A stretch of DNA of 64,000 bases from Pedobacter frigidisoli (GCF_004331675.1 NZ_SJSN01000009.1:186001-250000); one strand, 5' to 3'; positions 1-9,481 are shown, counted from the stretch's first letter. Notes: a model not told the origin generated them from the letters alone. A program made the numbers and translations.

Positions 1-1
1 T

Positions 2-931
2 ACCCAGAGAAAAGAAAGCGATACCGTTCAAATTTTATCGGGTGTTTTCGAGGGCAAAAGTACAGGAACGCCGATTGCCTTGTTAATTCCTAACGAAGAC
101 CAACGTTCTAAAGATTACGGACACAATGTGGATGTTTACCGCCCGAGCCATGCCGATTACGTTTATGATGCAAAATATGGCATCCGCGACCATCGAGGTG
201 GCGGCCGTTCATCGGCCCGCGAAACCGCTGCTCGTGTGGCTGCAGGTGCAATTGCGAAACTATTTTTAAAGCAACAAGGCATTGAGATTTTTGCTCATGT
301 AACTTCAGTTGGAACCATTGAAGCGCCAAACTTAGAAAGTAACGATTTATCAGCTTTGCTTGATATCAGGGAAGAAAATATTGTTCGTTGTGCTGACCCA
401 GCAACTGCGCATGAAATGATTGAATTTATAGATTCTGTAAGAAAAGATGGCGATACCGTTGGTGGTAAAATCGGCTGTGTAATTAAAGGTTGTCCGGCGG
501 GTTTAGGTGAACCTGTTTTTGATAAATTACATGCAGATTTAGGTAAAGCGATGTTAAGCATAAACGCAGTTCACGGTTTTGAATATGGTTCTGGTTTTGC
601 AGGTAGTGAATTAAGAGGCTCTCAACATAATGATATTCCTCAACCAAAAGCAGCAGATGCTAAAGTTTTTAAAACCACAACAAATTTTGCTGGAGGTATT
701 TTAGGAGGCATTTCCAATGGAATGGACATTACTTTTAAAGTGGCTTTTAAACCTGTTGCTACGATTATGCATAATCAGCAAACGATTAATGCAGCGGGCG
801 AGGCCTCAGAAATTAAAGGCAAAGGCAGGCACGACCCATGTGTGGTACCAAGAGCAGTTGTAATTGTAGAGGCAATGGCAGCTTTAGTTTTAGCCGACCA
901 GTTTCTAAGAAATAAAGTGAGTATGGTATAA
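2..931 (+). CDS. aroC: Chorismate synthase, 5'-truncated by window edge
   Basis: Chorismate synthase converts 5-enolpyruvylshikimate-3-phosphate to chorismate, the last common step of aromatic amino acid synthesis, in the cytoplasm with reduced FMN. The frame is open from base 2, and the first internal ATG (position 80) is not the true start, because family-like sequence ([14 protein letters not shown]) precedes it. Family signatures visible are [20 protein letters not shown], the [17 protein letters not shown] segment, [17 protein letters not shown] and a C-terminal HDPCVVPRA. Roughly the first 50-60 codons lie outside the window. The C-terminus looks complete. No operon partner is visible downstream. 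Confidence 0.97.
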   Translation, partial: TQRKESDTVQILSGVFEGKSTGTPIALLIPNEDQRSKDYGHNVDVYRPSHADYVYDAKYGIRDHRGGGRSSARETAARVAAGAIAKLFLKQQGIEIFAHVTSVGTIEAPNLESNDLSALLDIREENIVRCADPATAHEMIEFIDSVRKDGDTVGGKIGCVIKGCPAGLGEPVFDKLHADLGKAMLSINAVHGFEYGSGFAGSELRGSQHNDIPQPKAADAKVFKTTTNFAGGILGGISNGMDITFKVAFKPVATIMHNQQTINAAGEASEIKGKGRHDPCVVPRAVVIVEAMAALVLADQFLRNKVSMV

Positions 932-994
932 GGCAGTATTTCACTCCAAACTTCCCGATGAAAGTCGAGAAGCTCAGGGTGAAATATTTTTAAC

Positions 995-1085
995 CGTCAT
1001 TTCGAGCGAAGTCGAGAAATCTTTGAATTATATTTAACAATTTTAAAGGTTTCTCCATTCCCGCTACACTCCAGTCGAAATGACG
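995..1085. repeat. Inverted repeat, CGTCATTTCGA family
   Basis: CGTCATTTCGA at 995-1005 is matched by its reverse complement TCGAAATGACG at 1075-1085. The left arm continues as GCGAAGTCGAGAAATC. It lies in the 171-base gap between aroC and the DUF1684 gene and looks like a small non-autonomous dispersed element. It is related in style, but not identical, to the CGTCATTGCGAG repeats elsewhere in the window. Confidence 0.7.
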
Positions 1086-1102
1086 ATAGCAAAATAAAAA
1101 TC

Positions 1103-1711
1103 ATGAAAAAACTACTCCCTATCCTATTCCTCTTTATCAGCTTAAATTCTTTTGCTCAATCCTACTCCGAGCAAATTGCTAAACATCGCGAAAGCTACAA
1201 ACAGGATTTTATCAAGGAATCTAATTCACCTTTAAAGGCAGATGACTTAAAACATCTTCATTTCTACAATGCTGACAGCACATATAGAGTTTTGGCTGAA
1301 GTCGAAATTTTAAAAAATGAAAAGATCTTCAAAATGCCAACCTATGCAGGTACAAGTAGCGATTATTTTAGATTTGCAAAAATCAAGTTCAAATTAAAAG
1401 ATAAAGTGCTCATTATGACGCTCTATAAAAGTGTATCTCTGTCTGCAAATCCTGTTTACAAAGATCACTTATTTTTGCCCTTTACTGATGAAACTAATAG
1501 TGTGGAAACCTACGGCGGGGGTAGGTATATTGATTTAAGTTCAAAAGAAATCGTGGATAATAAGATTGAAGTTGATTTCAACAAAGCTTACAATCCGTAT
1601 TGTGCATATAGTGATGGTTATCGTTGCCCAGTTCCACCAGAAGAAAATGATTTGACGTTAGAAATTAAATCTGGGGAACTAATATTTAGTGGTCAAAAAA
1701 AACATCAGTAG
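1103..1711 (+). CDS. DUF1684-family secreted protein
   Basis: A 202-residue protein with an N-terminal signal peptide (MKKLLPILFLFISLNSFAQS, probably cleaved near residue 19-20), so it should be exported to the periplasm. The body matches the DUF1684 pattern: an early HRESYKQDF segment, a YGGGRYIDL strand, and the near-C-terminal block PYCAYSDGYRCPVPPEENDL followed by an LEIKSGE strand. The family has no established biochemical role. The gene stands alone, with repeat DNA upstream and about 130 bases before the next gene. Family assignment is from motif recognition only. Confidence 0.8.
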   Translation: MKKLLPILFLFISLNSFAQSYSEQIAKHRESYKQDFIKESNSPLKADDLKHLHFYNADSTYRVLAEVEILKNEKIFKMPTYAGTSSDYFRFAKIKFKLKDKVLIMTLYKSVSLSANPVYKDHLFLPFTDETNSVETYGGGRYIDLSSKEIVDNKIEVDFNKAYNPYCAYSDGYRCPVPPEENDLTLEIKSGELIFSGQKKHQ

Positions 1712-1838
1712 TAGTATATCAAAGACAGAAATTATAAGGTAAATACTAAGTGTTGTCTTAAAATGCGTATTTTGCAATAAAGTTCGAAACATTAATTATA
1801 AATACTTGTTTCTTACTCTAAATAAATTCTATCCCTAA

Positions 1839-2594
1839 ATGACTTACAGCTGTTTAATCGTTGATGATAACGAAATTGAAAGAGATGCGATAACAATGCA
1901 TCTGAAAAAGATTCCCTCATTAAATATTATAGCTGTTTGCACCAACGGTATAGAGGCCGCTCAAATCCTTTCAACCACAAGTATTGATATTGTTTTTTCG
2001 GATATCGACATGCCTGAGTTATCGGGTATGGAATTGTTAAAAACATTAAAAAATCAAACTCAATTTATTTTCATAACATCTTTTAGTGAATATGCTGCAG
2101 AGAGCTTTAATCTCGATGCTATAGATTTCATAGTAAAACCAGCAACTTTCGAACGCATTTTAAAAGCAACTAATAAAGCAATGGAATATATCGAGTTAAA
2201 AAAAAGGGTAGAAAAATTACCACTTGAAGATTTAACGTTCGATAATGAAATAAAGGATGACTACTTTTTCTTTAGAGAAACCAAGGGCATTACAAAATTA
2301 AAATATGATGATGTAATCTACATAGAAAGTATGGGCGACTTTTCTAAACTATTTACAAGTAACGATAAACATGTTATTTTAGTAAGTTTAAAGAATTTAG
2401 AAAAACAATTGCCCTCTAAAATTTTCAAAAGGGTGCACAAGCAATATATTATAAACGTTAATCATATCGCTACCTTAACTAATCACGAGGTTCATTTAAA
2501 TCATAAGTTTGTGGTACCAATAAGTGCCGCCAATAGACAAGAATTACTAGAAAAATCTATAGATAAGAAAATACTTTCTAGGTTTTTAAAGTAG
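1839..2594 (+). CDS. LytTR-type response regulator
   Basis: A 251-residue two-component response regulator. The receiver domain (about 1-120) has the acidic pair D9-D10, phosphoacceptor D55 in FSDIDMP, the FITSFSEYA switch segment and the KP pair in FIVKPA. The C-terminal LytTR DNA-binding domain (about 145-250) has DDVIYIESMGDFSKLF and the KRVHKQYIINVNHI segment typical of that fold. It presumably acts as a phosphorylation-controlled transcription factor. Its stop codon directly abuts the end of the convergent histidine kinase gene, which may be its partner; that pairing is inference. Confidence 0.93.
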   Translation: MTYSCLIVDDNEIERDAITMHLKKIPSLNIIAVCTNGIEAAQILSTTSIDIVFSDIDMPELSGMELLKTLKNQTQFIFITSFSEYAAESFNLDAIDFIVKPATFERILKATNKAMEYIELKKRVEKLPLEDLTFDNEIKDDYFFFRETKGITKLKYDDVIYIESMGDFSKLFTSNDKHVILVSLKNLEKQLPSKIFKRVHKQYIINVNHIATLTNHEVHLNHKFVVPISAANRQELLEKSIDKKILSRFLK

Positions 2595-4913
2595 CTATTT
2601 CTTCAACAAAATCTTAAAATGACTTCCAACCTTATCATTAAGATTAGCAGATATTTTCCCATCCATTAGGCCAATAAAAGTTCTACAGAGCAATAAACCT
2701 AGTCCAGTACCTTTTTCTTTATTTGTTCCTGGCGTGCTTACCCCAGCTCCAAGATACCCAGGCTTATTAAAGTGTGCAATTTGAGTTGGCGTTAAACCTA
2801 ATCCAGTATCTGCAATTTTAATTTCAACACATTGCTTTAAATCTGAGGCTTCAATTGCTATTTTACCGCCTAAAGGAGTGAATTTTATTGCATTATTAAC
2901 CAAATTACGAACCACGAGGGTAAGCATATTAGCATCTGCCTTGCACATGGTAGTTTTAGGTATTGCATTAGAGATAGTAATATCTTTTTGATCTGCAATA
3001 TCTTGTATCGAATTAACTACATCAGACACCAAATCATGAGCATTAAGCGATTCTAAATATGGATTAAAGCCCTGCATTTGGCTCGCAGCCCAATTGAGTA
3101 AATTCTCCATCATTGTGGAGGTATAAGTAAGGTTATTTTTTAGGGATGCTGCATAACGACCGAGCTTTTCCTGATCGATGTCGCCACCTTCAAGCAACTG
3201 TATAAACGAGATTAAAGAGTTTACAGGCGTTCTCATATCGTGACTAACCACACTAAAAATTCGATCCTTTACCCTACCGAGTTGTTCTAATTCACGTTTT
3301 TGATTGCTAATAATCCTATTTAATCGAGTTGTTTTTCGCTGATTAAAAAAAATTACTATCGCTATTACCAAAACTAATATTGTAGCAGTGGTTAAGAATA
3401 GCTTCACCCGCCAATCGAACTTAATTTGCTGGTCTTGTTTCGATATCTGCTTATCCTTTTCAGAAGCTTCCAGTTTTGCCAATGTATTTTGATTCTGAAA
3501 ATTGCTCTCCTGTGCCAATCGTTGTAAATCAAGATCGAGTTTAGCCTTTTCAAAAGTAAGTTGATCTAGTTTTTTCTCCTTATCAATTAATTTTAATTGC
3601 TGGCTTCGTAAAACAAGTTCCTGTTCTTGCCTAGTTAGCTCGCTCTGAGTAATTTTCTGCTTCAATAAATAATCTCGCTCCTTTATACTGAAATCCAATT
3701 GCATCTGTTTTCTGGTAATTTCCCTTTCCTTTTCCTGATCAAAAATTTTATCTCTTGCAGTGATGTATTGCCTATAATAATTTAAGGATTTATTATAATC
3801 CCCCTGCTTTTCATAAGCTTTACTTAAACTTAAAGCAGCTTGTTTCTCTGTTTCTAACAACTTATTTTCTTGGGTAATTTTCAAACTGCTATTCAATAAA
3901 TCTATAGCGTTGTTTAAATTATTTTCTTTTTGATAAAAATTTCCTAGTGCGTAAAGGCTCGATGCATAAGAATCTTGATCTTCCCTATCTTTACTCATTT
4001 CTACCGATTTTTGATAAGATTTTAAGGCAGCATCCTTTTGTCCGATGGAGCTGTAAAGATTTCCTAAATCTCGCTTATTGCTCACAATTAAACCTATATC
4101 GCCAATGGTTTCAGCTATTTTAAGCGATTTATTGAAATACATTAATGCCAAATTTTTCTTCTGACTTGGCAGCACATTCATTTCCGCAAGCTCTTTATCA
4201 GATGCCTCGAAATAATTAGAACCAATTAAGCTATAAACTACAGCAACACCTCTTGTATTTTCACCATCTTTTAAGAATATTTTTAAGGCCATATTCATAT
4301 AAACCAACGCCTGGCTCTGGTTTCCTAAATTTTGATAAATGGTTGAAACATTGGTATAACAGCTCGCCATGTCAACTTCATTATCCAACCGCTCATAAAT
4401 CAATATTGCTTTTTGGTTAACCTCCAAAGATTTTACATAATCGGGAATGCTGCTATATAAGGCTCCCATATTTAAATATGTACCAGCAATCATATCAAGG
4501 TTTCCGACAGCAGAAAAATCGATTACGGCCTGAAGATAATTTTCTTCGGCTTTGATGTAATTACCTCTTCCATGATAAACTAATGCTTTTCGATAATAAG
4601 CAAACGCAGAAAATTTCTTAAGGTTTTTTTCATGTGCTAGCTGAATCGTTTTTCCTATGTATTCTTCAGCTAAATCAATCTTTCTTTGCCCTAAATATTG
4701 GCGATAAACTTGCTCTAAAATTTTAATTTTGACCGAGTCCTGTTTTAAATAATTTCGGTTGAGTACCAAAACACTATCCAATTTTTTTTGAGAGGATACA
4801 TACTGACTAAAACAGGGCGATATTGAAATTGTGGTAAAAAGAATTAACACCCATGTCCTTAAAAAGGATAAATGGCAATGTGAACTAGGTCCAAAGGCAA
4901 ATAACCTCACCAT
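2595..4913 (-). CDS. TPR sensor histidine kinase
   Basis: A 772-residue membrane histidine kinase. An N-terminal hydrophobic export segment lies at about 17-36. Tetratricopeptide-type helical repeats follow (about 65-385; examples around GNYIKAEENYLQAV and GQKDAALKSYQKSV), presumably periplasmic, then a long charged coiled coil (about 390-495) and one membrane helix (504-523). The kinase core has H-box SVVSHDMRTP with H558, N-box RNLVNNAIKF (669-678), G1 DTGLGL (702-707) and G2 GTGLGL (735-740). No receiver domain is attached. It is convergent with the adjacent LytTR regulator. The stimulus is unknown. Confidence 0.93.
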   Translation of the reverse strand: MVRLFAFGPSSHCHLSFLRTWVLILFTTISISPCFSQYVSSQKKLDSVLVLNRNYLKQDSVKIKILEQVYRQYLGQRKIDLAEEYIGKTIQLAHEKNLKKFSAFAYYRKALVYHGRGNYIKAEENYLQAVIDFSAVGNLDMIAGTYLNMGALYSSIPDYVKSLEVNQKAILIYERLDNEVDMASCYTNVSTIYQNLGNQSQALVYMNMALKIFLKDGENTRGVAVVYSLIGSNYFEASDKELAEMNVLPSQKKNLALMYFNKSLKIAETIGDIGLIVSNKRDLGNLYSSIGQKDAALKSYQKSVEMSKDREDQDSYASSLYALGNFYQKENNLNNAIDLLNSSLKITQENKLLETEKQAALSLSKAYEKQGDYNKSLNYYRQYITARDKIFDQEKEREITRKQMQLDFSIKERDYLLKQKITQSELTRQEQELVLRSQQLKLIDKEKKLDQLTFEKAKLDLDLQRLAQESNFQNQNTLAKLEASEKDKQISKQDQQIKFDWRVKLFLTTATILVLVIAIVIFFNQRKTTRLNRIISNQKRELEQLGRVKDRIFSVVSHDMRTPVNSLISFIQLLEGGDIDQEKLGRYAASLKNNLTYTSTMMENLLNWAASQMQGFNPYLESLNAHDLVSDVVNSIQDIADQKDITISNAIPKTTMCKADANMLTLVVRNLVNNAIKFTPLGGKIAIEASDLKQCVEIKIADTGLGLTPTQIAHFNKPGYLGAGVSTPGTNKEKGTGLGLLLCRTFIGLMDGKISANLNDKVGSHFKILLKK

Positions 4914-4965
4914 TAATCAATTAATGATTTTTGTAAATCAAAAAAGAATGACAATATAATTTTTC

Positions 4966-4984
4966 GTGAAACGTAATGTTTCAC
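4966..4984. promoter_or_regulatory. Inverted repeat upstream of the histidine kinase, candidate operator
   Basis: GTGAAAC (4966-4972) and GTTTCAC (4978-4984) form a perfect 7-base inverted repeat with a 5-base spacer. It lies about 50 bases upstream of the kinase start on the minus strand. The geometry suits a dimeric regulator, but no regulator can be named. Confidence 0.35.
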
Positions 4985-5142
4985 ATGGGACATAAATTGA
5001 GGCATAAGACACACTAATAGGGATAATGTATAAATGTATATAAAAATTCGATTACTATGTAACCGTATTTTTACCCTTATGTAAATTCTTTATTTTTTTT
5101 AATGTCTTGTAAATATTTTGAATACTTATCGCCCTGTAGCCA

Positions 5143-7566
5143 TTAATAAATGGGTGGGAATTTTACAGGATTTGCATCATGCATCATTTGATAAATCGTC
5201 TCAATTACATCATCTACAGATGGCTTGCTGAAATAATCGCCATCTGAGCCAAATGGTGGTCTGTGTGCTTTTGCCGAGAGTGTTCTTGGCTGACCATCTA
5301 AATAAAAATATCCTTTTTGTTCTTCTATTATTTTTTGGAGGATGTATGCCGATGCACCTCCTGGAACATCCTCATCCACAACCAAAAGTTTATTGGTTTT
5401 TGCTAGAGATGCTGAACAAACTTTTGTAATGTCGAAAGGTAAAAGGGTCTGTGGATCAACAATCTCAACAGAAATTCCTAATAAGGCTAACTCTTCCGCT
5501 GCTTCTTGAACAATTCTTAATGATGATCCGTAAGAAACAACTGTAATATCAGTACCTTCTTCCAAAACTTCAGCCCTACCCAATTGAACCGTAAACTCAC
5601 CAACATTTGTAGGTAATTTTTCTTTTAGGCGATATCCATTAAGACACTCGATTACAACAGCGGGTTCATCTGCCCTAAAAAGTGTATTGTACATGCCTGC
5701 AGCTTGGGTCATGTTTCGAGGCACACACAAATGTAATCCCCTTAAAGAGCCCAACAACATGCTGATTGGCGAACCCGAATGCCAAATACCCTCAAGCCTG
5801 TGTCCACGTGTACGAACAATTACTGGTGCTTTTTGAATTCCTTTTGTACGATATGAAAGTGAGGCCAAATCATCACTCAAAACATTTAATGCAAAAATTA
5901 AATAATCAAGGTATTGAATTTCGGCAATTGGTTTCAATCCACGCATGGCTAAACCAATACCCTGCCCCATTATAGTCATCTCGCGAATACCGGTATCGGT
6001 AATTCTAAGTTCCCCATATTTCGCCTGTAAGCCCGCAAAACCTTGATTAACATCGCCAATATTTCCTAAATCTTCGCCAAATGCGACCAAGCGCTGATCG
6101 CGAGCAAAGTTTTCGTTGAAACAAGCATTAAGAACTTCTCTACCATCAACCATTTTCGATAGATCATCGTAAGCCGCATCAACTACAGGGATCATATTAG
6201 GGCTTTCAACGCCACCAGTATGCAGTTTCGAATTGTACCTATCGTGATTAAGCTCCCTGTTTTTTTTATACCAAGCCAACAATGCATTGCGTTCTGGAGA
6301 ATCAAAATTAACCGATAAACGTATGGCTTTGCGGGCAGCAGTAAACACTTCTCTACGTTGGGCATCTGCTGTAGAAGAGAGGCTCGCAGAAATTTTCGCT
6401 ATTTCTGGTTGATGTTTTGCGACTCCATTAATTAGATCGATAATCTCTTTTTGCTCGGGTTTTATATCATCCAAAAATTCGTTCCAAGCTTCTTTTTGTG
6501 CATTACGAACAAATATTTTTGCTTTTTTTTCAATTTCTAAAATCTCATCTTCCGTTGCAATTGCCGATTCTAGCATCCACTCCCGCATTTTTAAAATGCA
6601 ATCGTGTTCAGTTTCCCAGGCTAAACGATCTTTAGATTTATATCGTTCGTGAGAACCTGACGTAGAATGACCTTGTGGCTGAGTGAGCTCAATAACATGA
6701 ATTAGAACGGGAACATGTTCATCTCTGCAAACATTTATTGCTTTTTCATAAACTTCGCACAAAGCGGGATAATCCCAACCTTTAACCTTATAAATTTCGT
6801 AGCCGGCATTTTTTTCATCGCGTTGGAAACCTTTCAAAACTTCAGAAATATCTTCCTTTGTGGTTTGATATTTCGCTGGCACAGAAATCCCATAAGCATC
6901 ATCCCAAATGGAAACCGCCATTGGAATTTGCAAAACGCCGGCAGCATTTATTGCTTCGAAAAACACCCCTTCTGATGTTGATGCATTGCCAATTGTACCA
7001 AAAGCAACTTCGTTACCATTAACAGAAAAATTCTTTAAATATGACAGTTCCTTATTTTCCCTAAACAATTTAGAGGCATAAGCCAACCCTACCAAACGAG
7101 CCATTTGTCCACCAGTTGGGGAAATATCTGATGAGCAATTTTTTATTTGTGTTAAATCATTCCAACTTCCATCCTCGTTAATAGATTTTGTAGCAAAATG
7201 GCAATTCATTTGTCGCCCGCCAGAAAATGGATCTGCCCCATTTGAGGGATTTGCGTATAATTGGGCAAAAAATTCCTTAATTGTAGAAATACCTGTGGCA
7301 AAAGCAAAGGTTTGATCTCGATAATAACCCGAGCGCCAATCTCCATTCTTAAATGCTTTGGCCATTGCAACCTGAGGAACCTCTTTACCATCTCCAAAAA
7401 TGCCAAATTTAGCCTTACCTGTTAATACCTCCCTACGGCCTAAAACACTGGCCTGCCTACTTTCAAAGGCAATTTTGTAGTCGTTTATAACGATAGATTT
7501 AAAATCGTTGAAACTTAATTCAGAAGCATCAATAGAGTTGGTTATAAATTTTTCATTCTGCGTCAT
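5143..7566 (-). CDS. Fused E1 alpha/beta 2-oxoacid dehydrogenase (thiamine diphosphate)
   Basis: About 807 residues carrying both halves of a 2-oxoacid dehydrogenase E1 component in one chain. The first half (about 1-400) is E1-alpha-like: YRDQTFAFATG, FGTIGNASTSEG and WDDAYGISVPAKYQTT. The second (about 460-807) is E1-beta-like: VAFGEDLGNIGDVNQGF, PIAEIQYLDYLIFA, RTRGHRLEGIWHSGSP and VVDEDVPGGASA. It should decarboxylate a 2-oxoacid in the cytoplasm; branched-chain 2-oxoacids are the likeliest substrate, but this is not proven. ATG at 7566 is preferred to a TTG two codons upstream because a -7-like box lies 19 bases before it. The GDG and NN positions of the cofactor motif read GNA and DD. 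No E2 or E3 gene is adjacent. Confidence 0.9.
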   Translation of the reverse strand: MTQNEKFITNSIDASELSFNDFKSIVINDYKIAFESRQASVLGRREVLTGKAKFGIFGDGKEVPQVAMAKAFKNGDWRSGYYRDQTFAFATGISTIKEFFAQLYANPSNGADPFSGGRQMNCHFATKSINEDGSWNDLTQIKNCSSDISPTGGQMARLVGLAYASKLFRENKELSYLKNFSVNGNEVAFGTIGNASTSEGVFFEAINAAGVLQIPMAVSIWDDAYGISVPAKYQTTKEDISEVLKGFQRDEKNAGYEIYKVKGWDYPALCEVYEKAINVCRDEHVPVLIHVIELTQPQGHSTSGSHERYKSKDRLAWETEHDCILKMREWMLESAIATEDEILEIEKKAKIFVRNAQKEAWNEFLDDIKPEQKEIIDLINGVAKHQPEIAKISASLSSTADAQRREVFTAARKAIRLSVNFDSPERNALLAWYKKNRELNHDRYNSKLHTGGVESPNMIPVVDAAYDDLSKMVDGREVLNACFNENFARDQRLVAFGEDLGNIGDVNQGFAGLQAKYGELRITDTGIREMTIMGQGIGLAMRGLKPIAEIQYLDYLIFALNVLSDDLASLSYRTKGIQKAPVIVRTRGHRLEGIWHSGSPISMLLGSLRGLHLCVPRNMTQAAGMYNTLFRADEPAVVIECLNGYRLKEKLPTNVGEFTVQLGRAEVLEEGTDITVVSYGSSLRIVQEAAEELALLGISVEIVDPQTLLPFDITKVCSASLAKTNKLLVVDEDVPGGASAYILQKIIEEQKGYFYLDGQPRTLSAKAHRPPFGSDGDYFSKPSVDDVIETIYQMMHDANPVKFPPIY

Positions 7567-7585
7567 AATCAAATATTGGTTGTGG

Positions 7586-7593
7586 CAAATATA
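7586..7593 (-). promoter_or_regulatory. -7 box of the E1 dehydrogenase gene
   Basis: On the minus strand the sequence reads TATATTTG, an exact match to the Bacteroidetes -7 consensus TAnnTTTG, 19 bases upstream of the ATG. No convincing -33 TTTG was found, so it rests on one box. Confidence 0.45.
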
Positions 7594-7668
7594 TACAAAA
7601 TTAAAAGTTTGCCTTTATCCTCTTATGTAAAATTATATATGGGTTAATAAAATATAAGTGGAATAGTT

Positions 7669-7697
7669 TTTGTTTTAGAATGAAAACATTAAATTTG
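7669..7697 (+). promoter_or_regulatory. Promoter of the DUF1573 gene
   Basis: TTTG at 7669-7672 and TAAATTTG at 7690-7697 are separated by 17 bases, matching the Bacteroidetes -33/-7 layout. The -7 box ends 37 bases before the ATG at 7735, leaving a short leader. Confidence 0.55.
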
Positions 7698-7734
7698 TTT
7701 TAGAAATTTTAAAAAATAAATACAATCACATAAC

Positions 7735-8133
7735 ATGAAAAAGATCTTAGTATTATTCGCTTTTGTTTTAGGCTTCGGTATTGTTGCTAATGCACAAACC
7801 GCAGCTAAACCTGCAGAGTTTAAATTTGAATCTGAAACACACGATTTCGGTAAAATTGTTTTAAACAAACCAGTAACTTTCGATTTTAAATACACCAATA
7901 TTGGTGAAGAGCCTTTAATTATTACCAAGGCTGAGGCAAGTTGCGGATGTACAGTTCCAAAATACACTTCTACTCCATTGAAAAAAGGTGAAACTGGTGT
8001 AATTTCAGTAACATTTAATGCGGCGGCTGGTCCATCGACTTTCTCGAAAGCAGTAACCATTACATCAAATGCTAAAACACCAATTAAAGTGCTTTACATT
8101 AAGGGTGAAACTGTTGCAGCAGTATCAAAATAA
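7735..8133 (+). CDS. DUF1573 secreted protein
   Basis: A 132-residue protein with a clear signal peptide (MKKILVLFAFVLGFGIVANA, cleaved before QT). The mature part is one immunoglobulin-like beta-sandwich of the DUF1573 type, with HDFGKIVLNKPVTFDFKYTN, EPLIITKAEASCGCTVP and KKGETGVISVTF. The CGC pair is typical of the family. It is probably periplasmic or surface exposed; the molecular role is unknown. The gene is monocistronic, bounded by a good promoter and a strong terminator. Confidence 0.88.
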   Translation: MKKILVLFAFVLGFGIVANAQTAAKPAEFKFESETHDFGKIVLNKPVTFDFKYTNIGEEPLIITKAEASCGCTVPKYTSTPLKKGETGVISVTFNAAAGPSTFSKAVTITSNAKTPIKVLYIKGETVAAVSK

Positions 8134-8151
8134 TTTTTAAACGATAATATT

Positions 8152-8183
8152 AAAAAAGTCCCGATTTTCATCGGGACTTTTTT
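8152..8183 (+). terminator. Rho-independent terminator after DUF1573
   Basis: A 14-base stem (AAAAAAGTCCCGAT against ATCGGGACTTTTTT) with a TTTC loop, ending in a T run. It is A/T-symmetrical, so it could work in both directions. Confidence 0.85.
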
Positions 8184-8190
8184 ATTTTTG
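8183..8190 (+). promoter_or_regulatory. -7 box 4 bases before the aminotransferase ATG
   Basis: TATTTTTG matches TAnnTTTG and ends four bases before the ATG at 8195. Transcription would then begin at or just inside the start codon, giving a leaderless message. It overlaps the tail of the preceding terminator. Confidence 0.4.
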
Positions 8191-8194
8191 TACC

Positions 8195-9388
8195 ATGCCA
8201 AAAATTTCACAAAAAGGCTTGCAGATGCCTGCTTCGCCAATCAGAAAGTTAACGCCATTTGCAGATAAAGCTAAACAAGATGGTAAAAAGGTTTTCCATT
8301 TAAATATAGGTCAACCTGATATTGAAACTCCAGAGGGCATGTTAAATGCGATCAAAAATATCGATTTTGATGTTTGGGCATACACGCCATCTGAAGGAAC
8401 CCTTGCTTACCGTTTAAAGCTGACAGAATACTACAATAAACTGGGATACAATATTAAACCAGAAAATATATTGGTAACTGTCGGTGGTTCTGAAGCCATT
8501 ACAATTGCTATGCAAACCTGTGTAAATGAGGGTGATGAAATAATTATTCCAGAGCCATTTTATGCAAATTACAACGGCTTTGCTTGTATGAGCAACGTTG
8601 TGGTTAAGCCAATTCTATCCTACATAGAAAATGGTTTTGCCTTGCCTCCTATTGCTGAGTTTGAGAAATTGATTACCGATAAAACCAAAGCCATCATTAT
8701 TTGCAACCCTAACAATCCGACAGGTTATTTATATTCGAAAGAAGAGCTTGAAGCGTTAAAAACGTTATGCTTGAAATACGATTTATTCTTATTCTCTGAT
8801 GAGGCCTACCGTGAATTCTGTTACGATGGCAGGGAATTTATTTCTCCAATGTTCTTAGATGGATTAGATGAAAACGTGGTGATTATGGATACAGTTTCAA
8901 AACGTTATAGTGCTTGTGGTGCTCGTTTAGGCTGTTTAATCACTAAAAATAAGGAGGTTATTGCTTCAGGTTTAAAGTTTGCACAAGCTAGATTAAGCCC
9001 AGGAATGGTTGAACAAATTGCTGGTGCCGCAGCAGTAGATACGCCAGATAGCTACTTCGAAAAAGTAAATAAGGAATATACGTTGCGTAGAGATACATTG
9101 GTGAGCCGTCTAAATAATATTGATGGCGTTTTTTGTCCTAATCCTGGTGGTGCATTTTATGTGGTGGCTAAGTTCCCGATAGATGATGCTGATAAATTTT
9201 GCCAATGGATGTTGGAAGATTTTAGCCATAATAACCAAACGGTAATGATGGCGCCAGCAACTGGCTTCTATTCTACCCCGGGATCGGGGAAAAACGAAGT
9301 CCGGATGGCTTATGTTTTAAATACAGATGATTTAAATGCATCGATGGATTGCCTAGAAATAGCTTTACAGCAATATCCCGGCAAATAA
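8195..9388 (+). CDS. PLP-dependent class I/II aminotransferase
   Basis: A 397-residue fold-type I aminotransferase in the aspartate aminotransferase-like group. Visible motifs: substrate-side LNIGQPDIETP (about 36-46), the GGSEA cofactor-phosphate loop (97-101), NPNNPTG with N171, SDEAY with D202 and Y205 contacting the cofactor ring, and the Schiff-base lysine K236 in DTVSKRYSACGARLG. It should move an amino group between an amino acid and a 2-oxoacid in the cytoplasm; the exact substrate cannot be read from sequence. It stands alone between two terminator structures. Confidence 0.9.
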   Translation: MPKISQKGLQMPASPIRKLTPFADKAKQDGKKVFHLNIGQPDIETPEGMLNAIKNIDFDVWAYTPSEGTLAYRLKLTEYYNKLGYNIKPENILVTVGGSEAITIAMQTCVNEGDEIIIPEPFYANYNGFACMSNVVVKPILSYIENGFALPPIAEFEKLITDKTKAIIICNPNNPTGYLYSKEELEALKTLCLKYDLFLFSDEAYREFCYDGREFISPMFLDGLDENVVIMDTVSKRYSACGARLGCLITKNKEVIASGLKFAQARLSPGMVEQIAGAAAVDTPDSYFEKVNKEYTLRRDTLVSRLNNIDGVFCPNPGGAFYVVAKFPIDDADKFCQWMLEDFSHNNQTVMMAPATGFYSTPGSGKNEVRMAYVLNTDDLNASMDCLEIALQQYPGK

Positions 9389-9397
9389 GGTTAAGTG

Positions 9398-9472
9398 TTA
9401 AACTGTTTAAATTGGTTAATTGCTTTAAGTACATGGACAGTTAACCGATTTAAACAATTAACCATTTTTTTT
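9398..9472 (+). terminator. Terminator-like hairpin after the aminotransferase
   Basis: A long AT-rich stem: TAAATTGGTTAA on the left pairs with TTAACCGATTTA on the right with one wobble, and weaker pairing extends outward. Eight T residues follow at 9465-9472. Confidence 0.55.
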
Positions 9473-9473
9473 G

Positions 9474-9481
9474 TATATTTG
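9474..9481 (+). promoter_or_regulatory. Candidate -7 box of ssrA
   Basis: TATATTTG matches TAnnTTTG. It lies about 80 bases upstream of the mature tmRNA 5' end, so the precursor would include the heptanucleotide repeat. No clear -33 element is visible. Confidence 0.4.
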
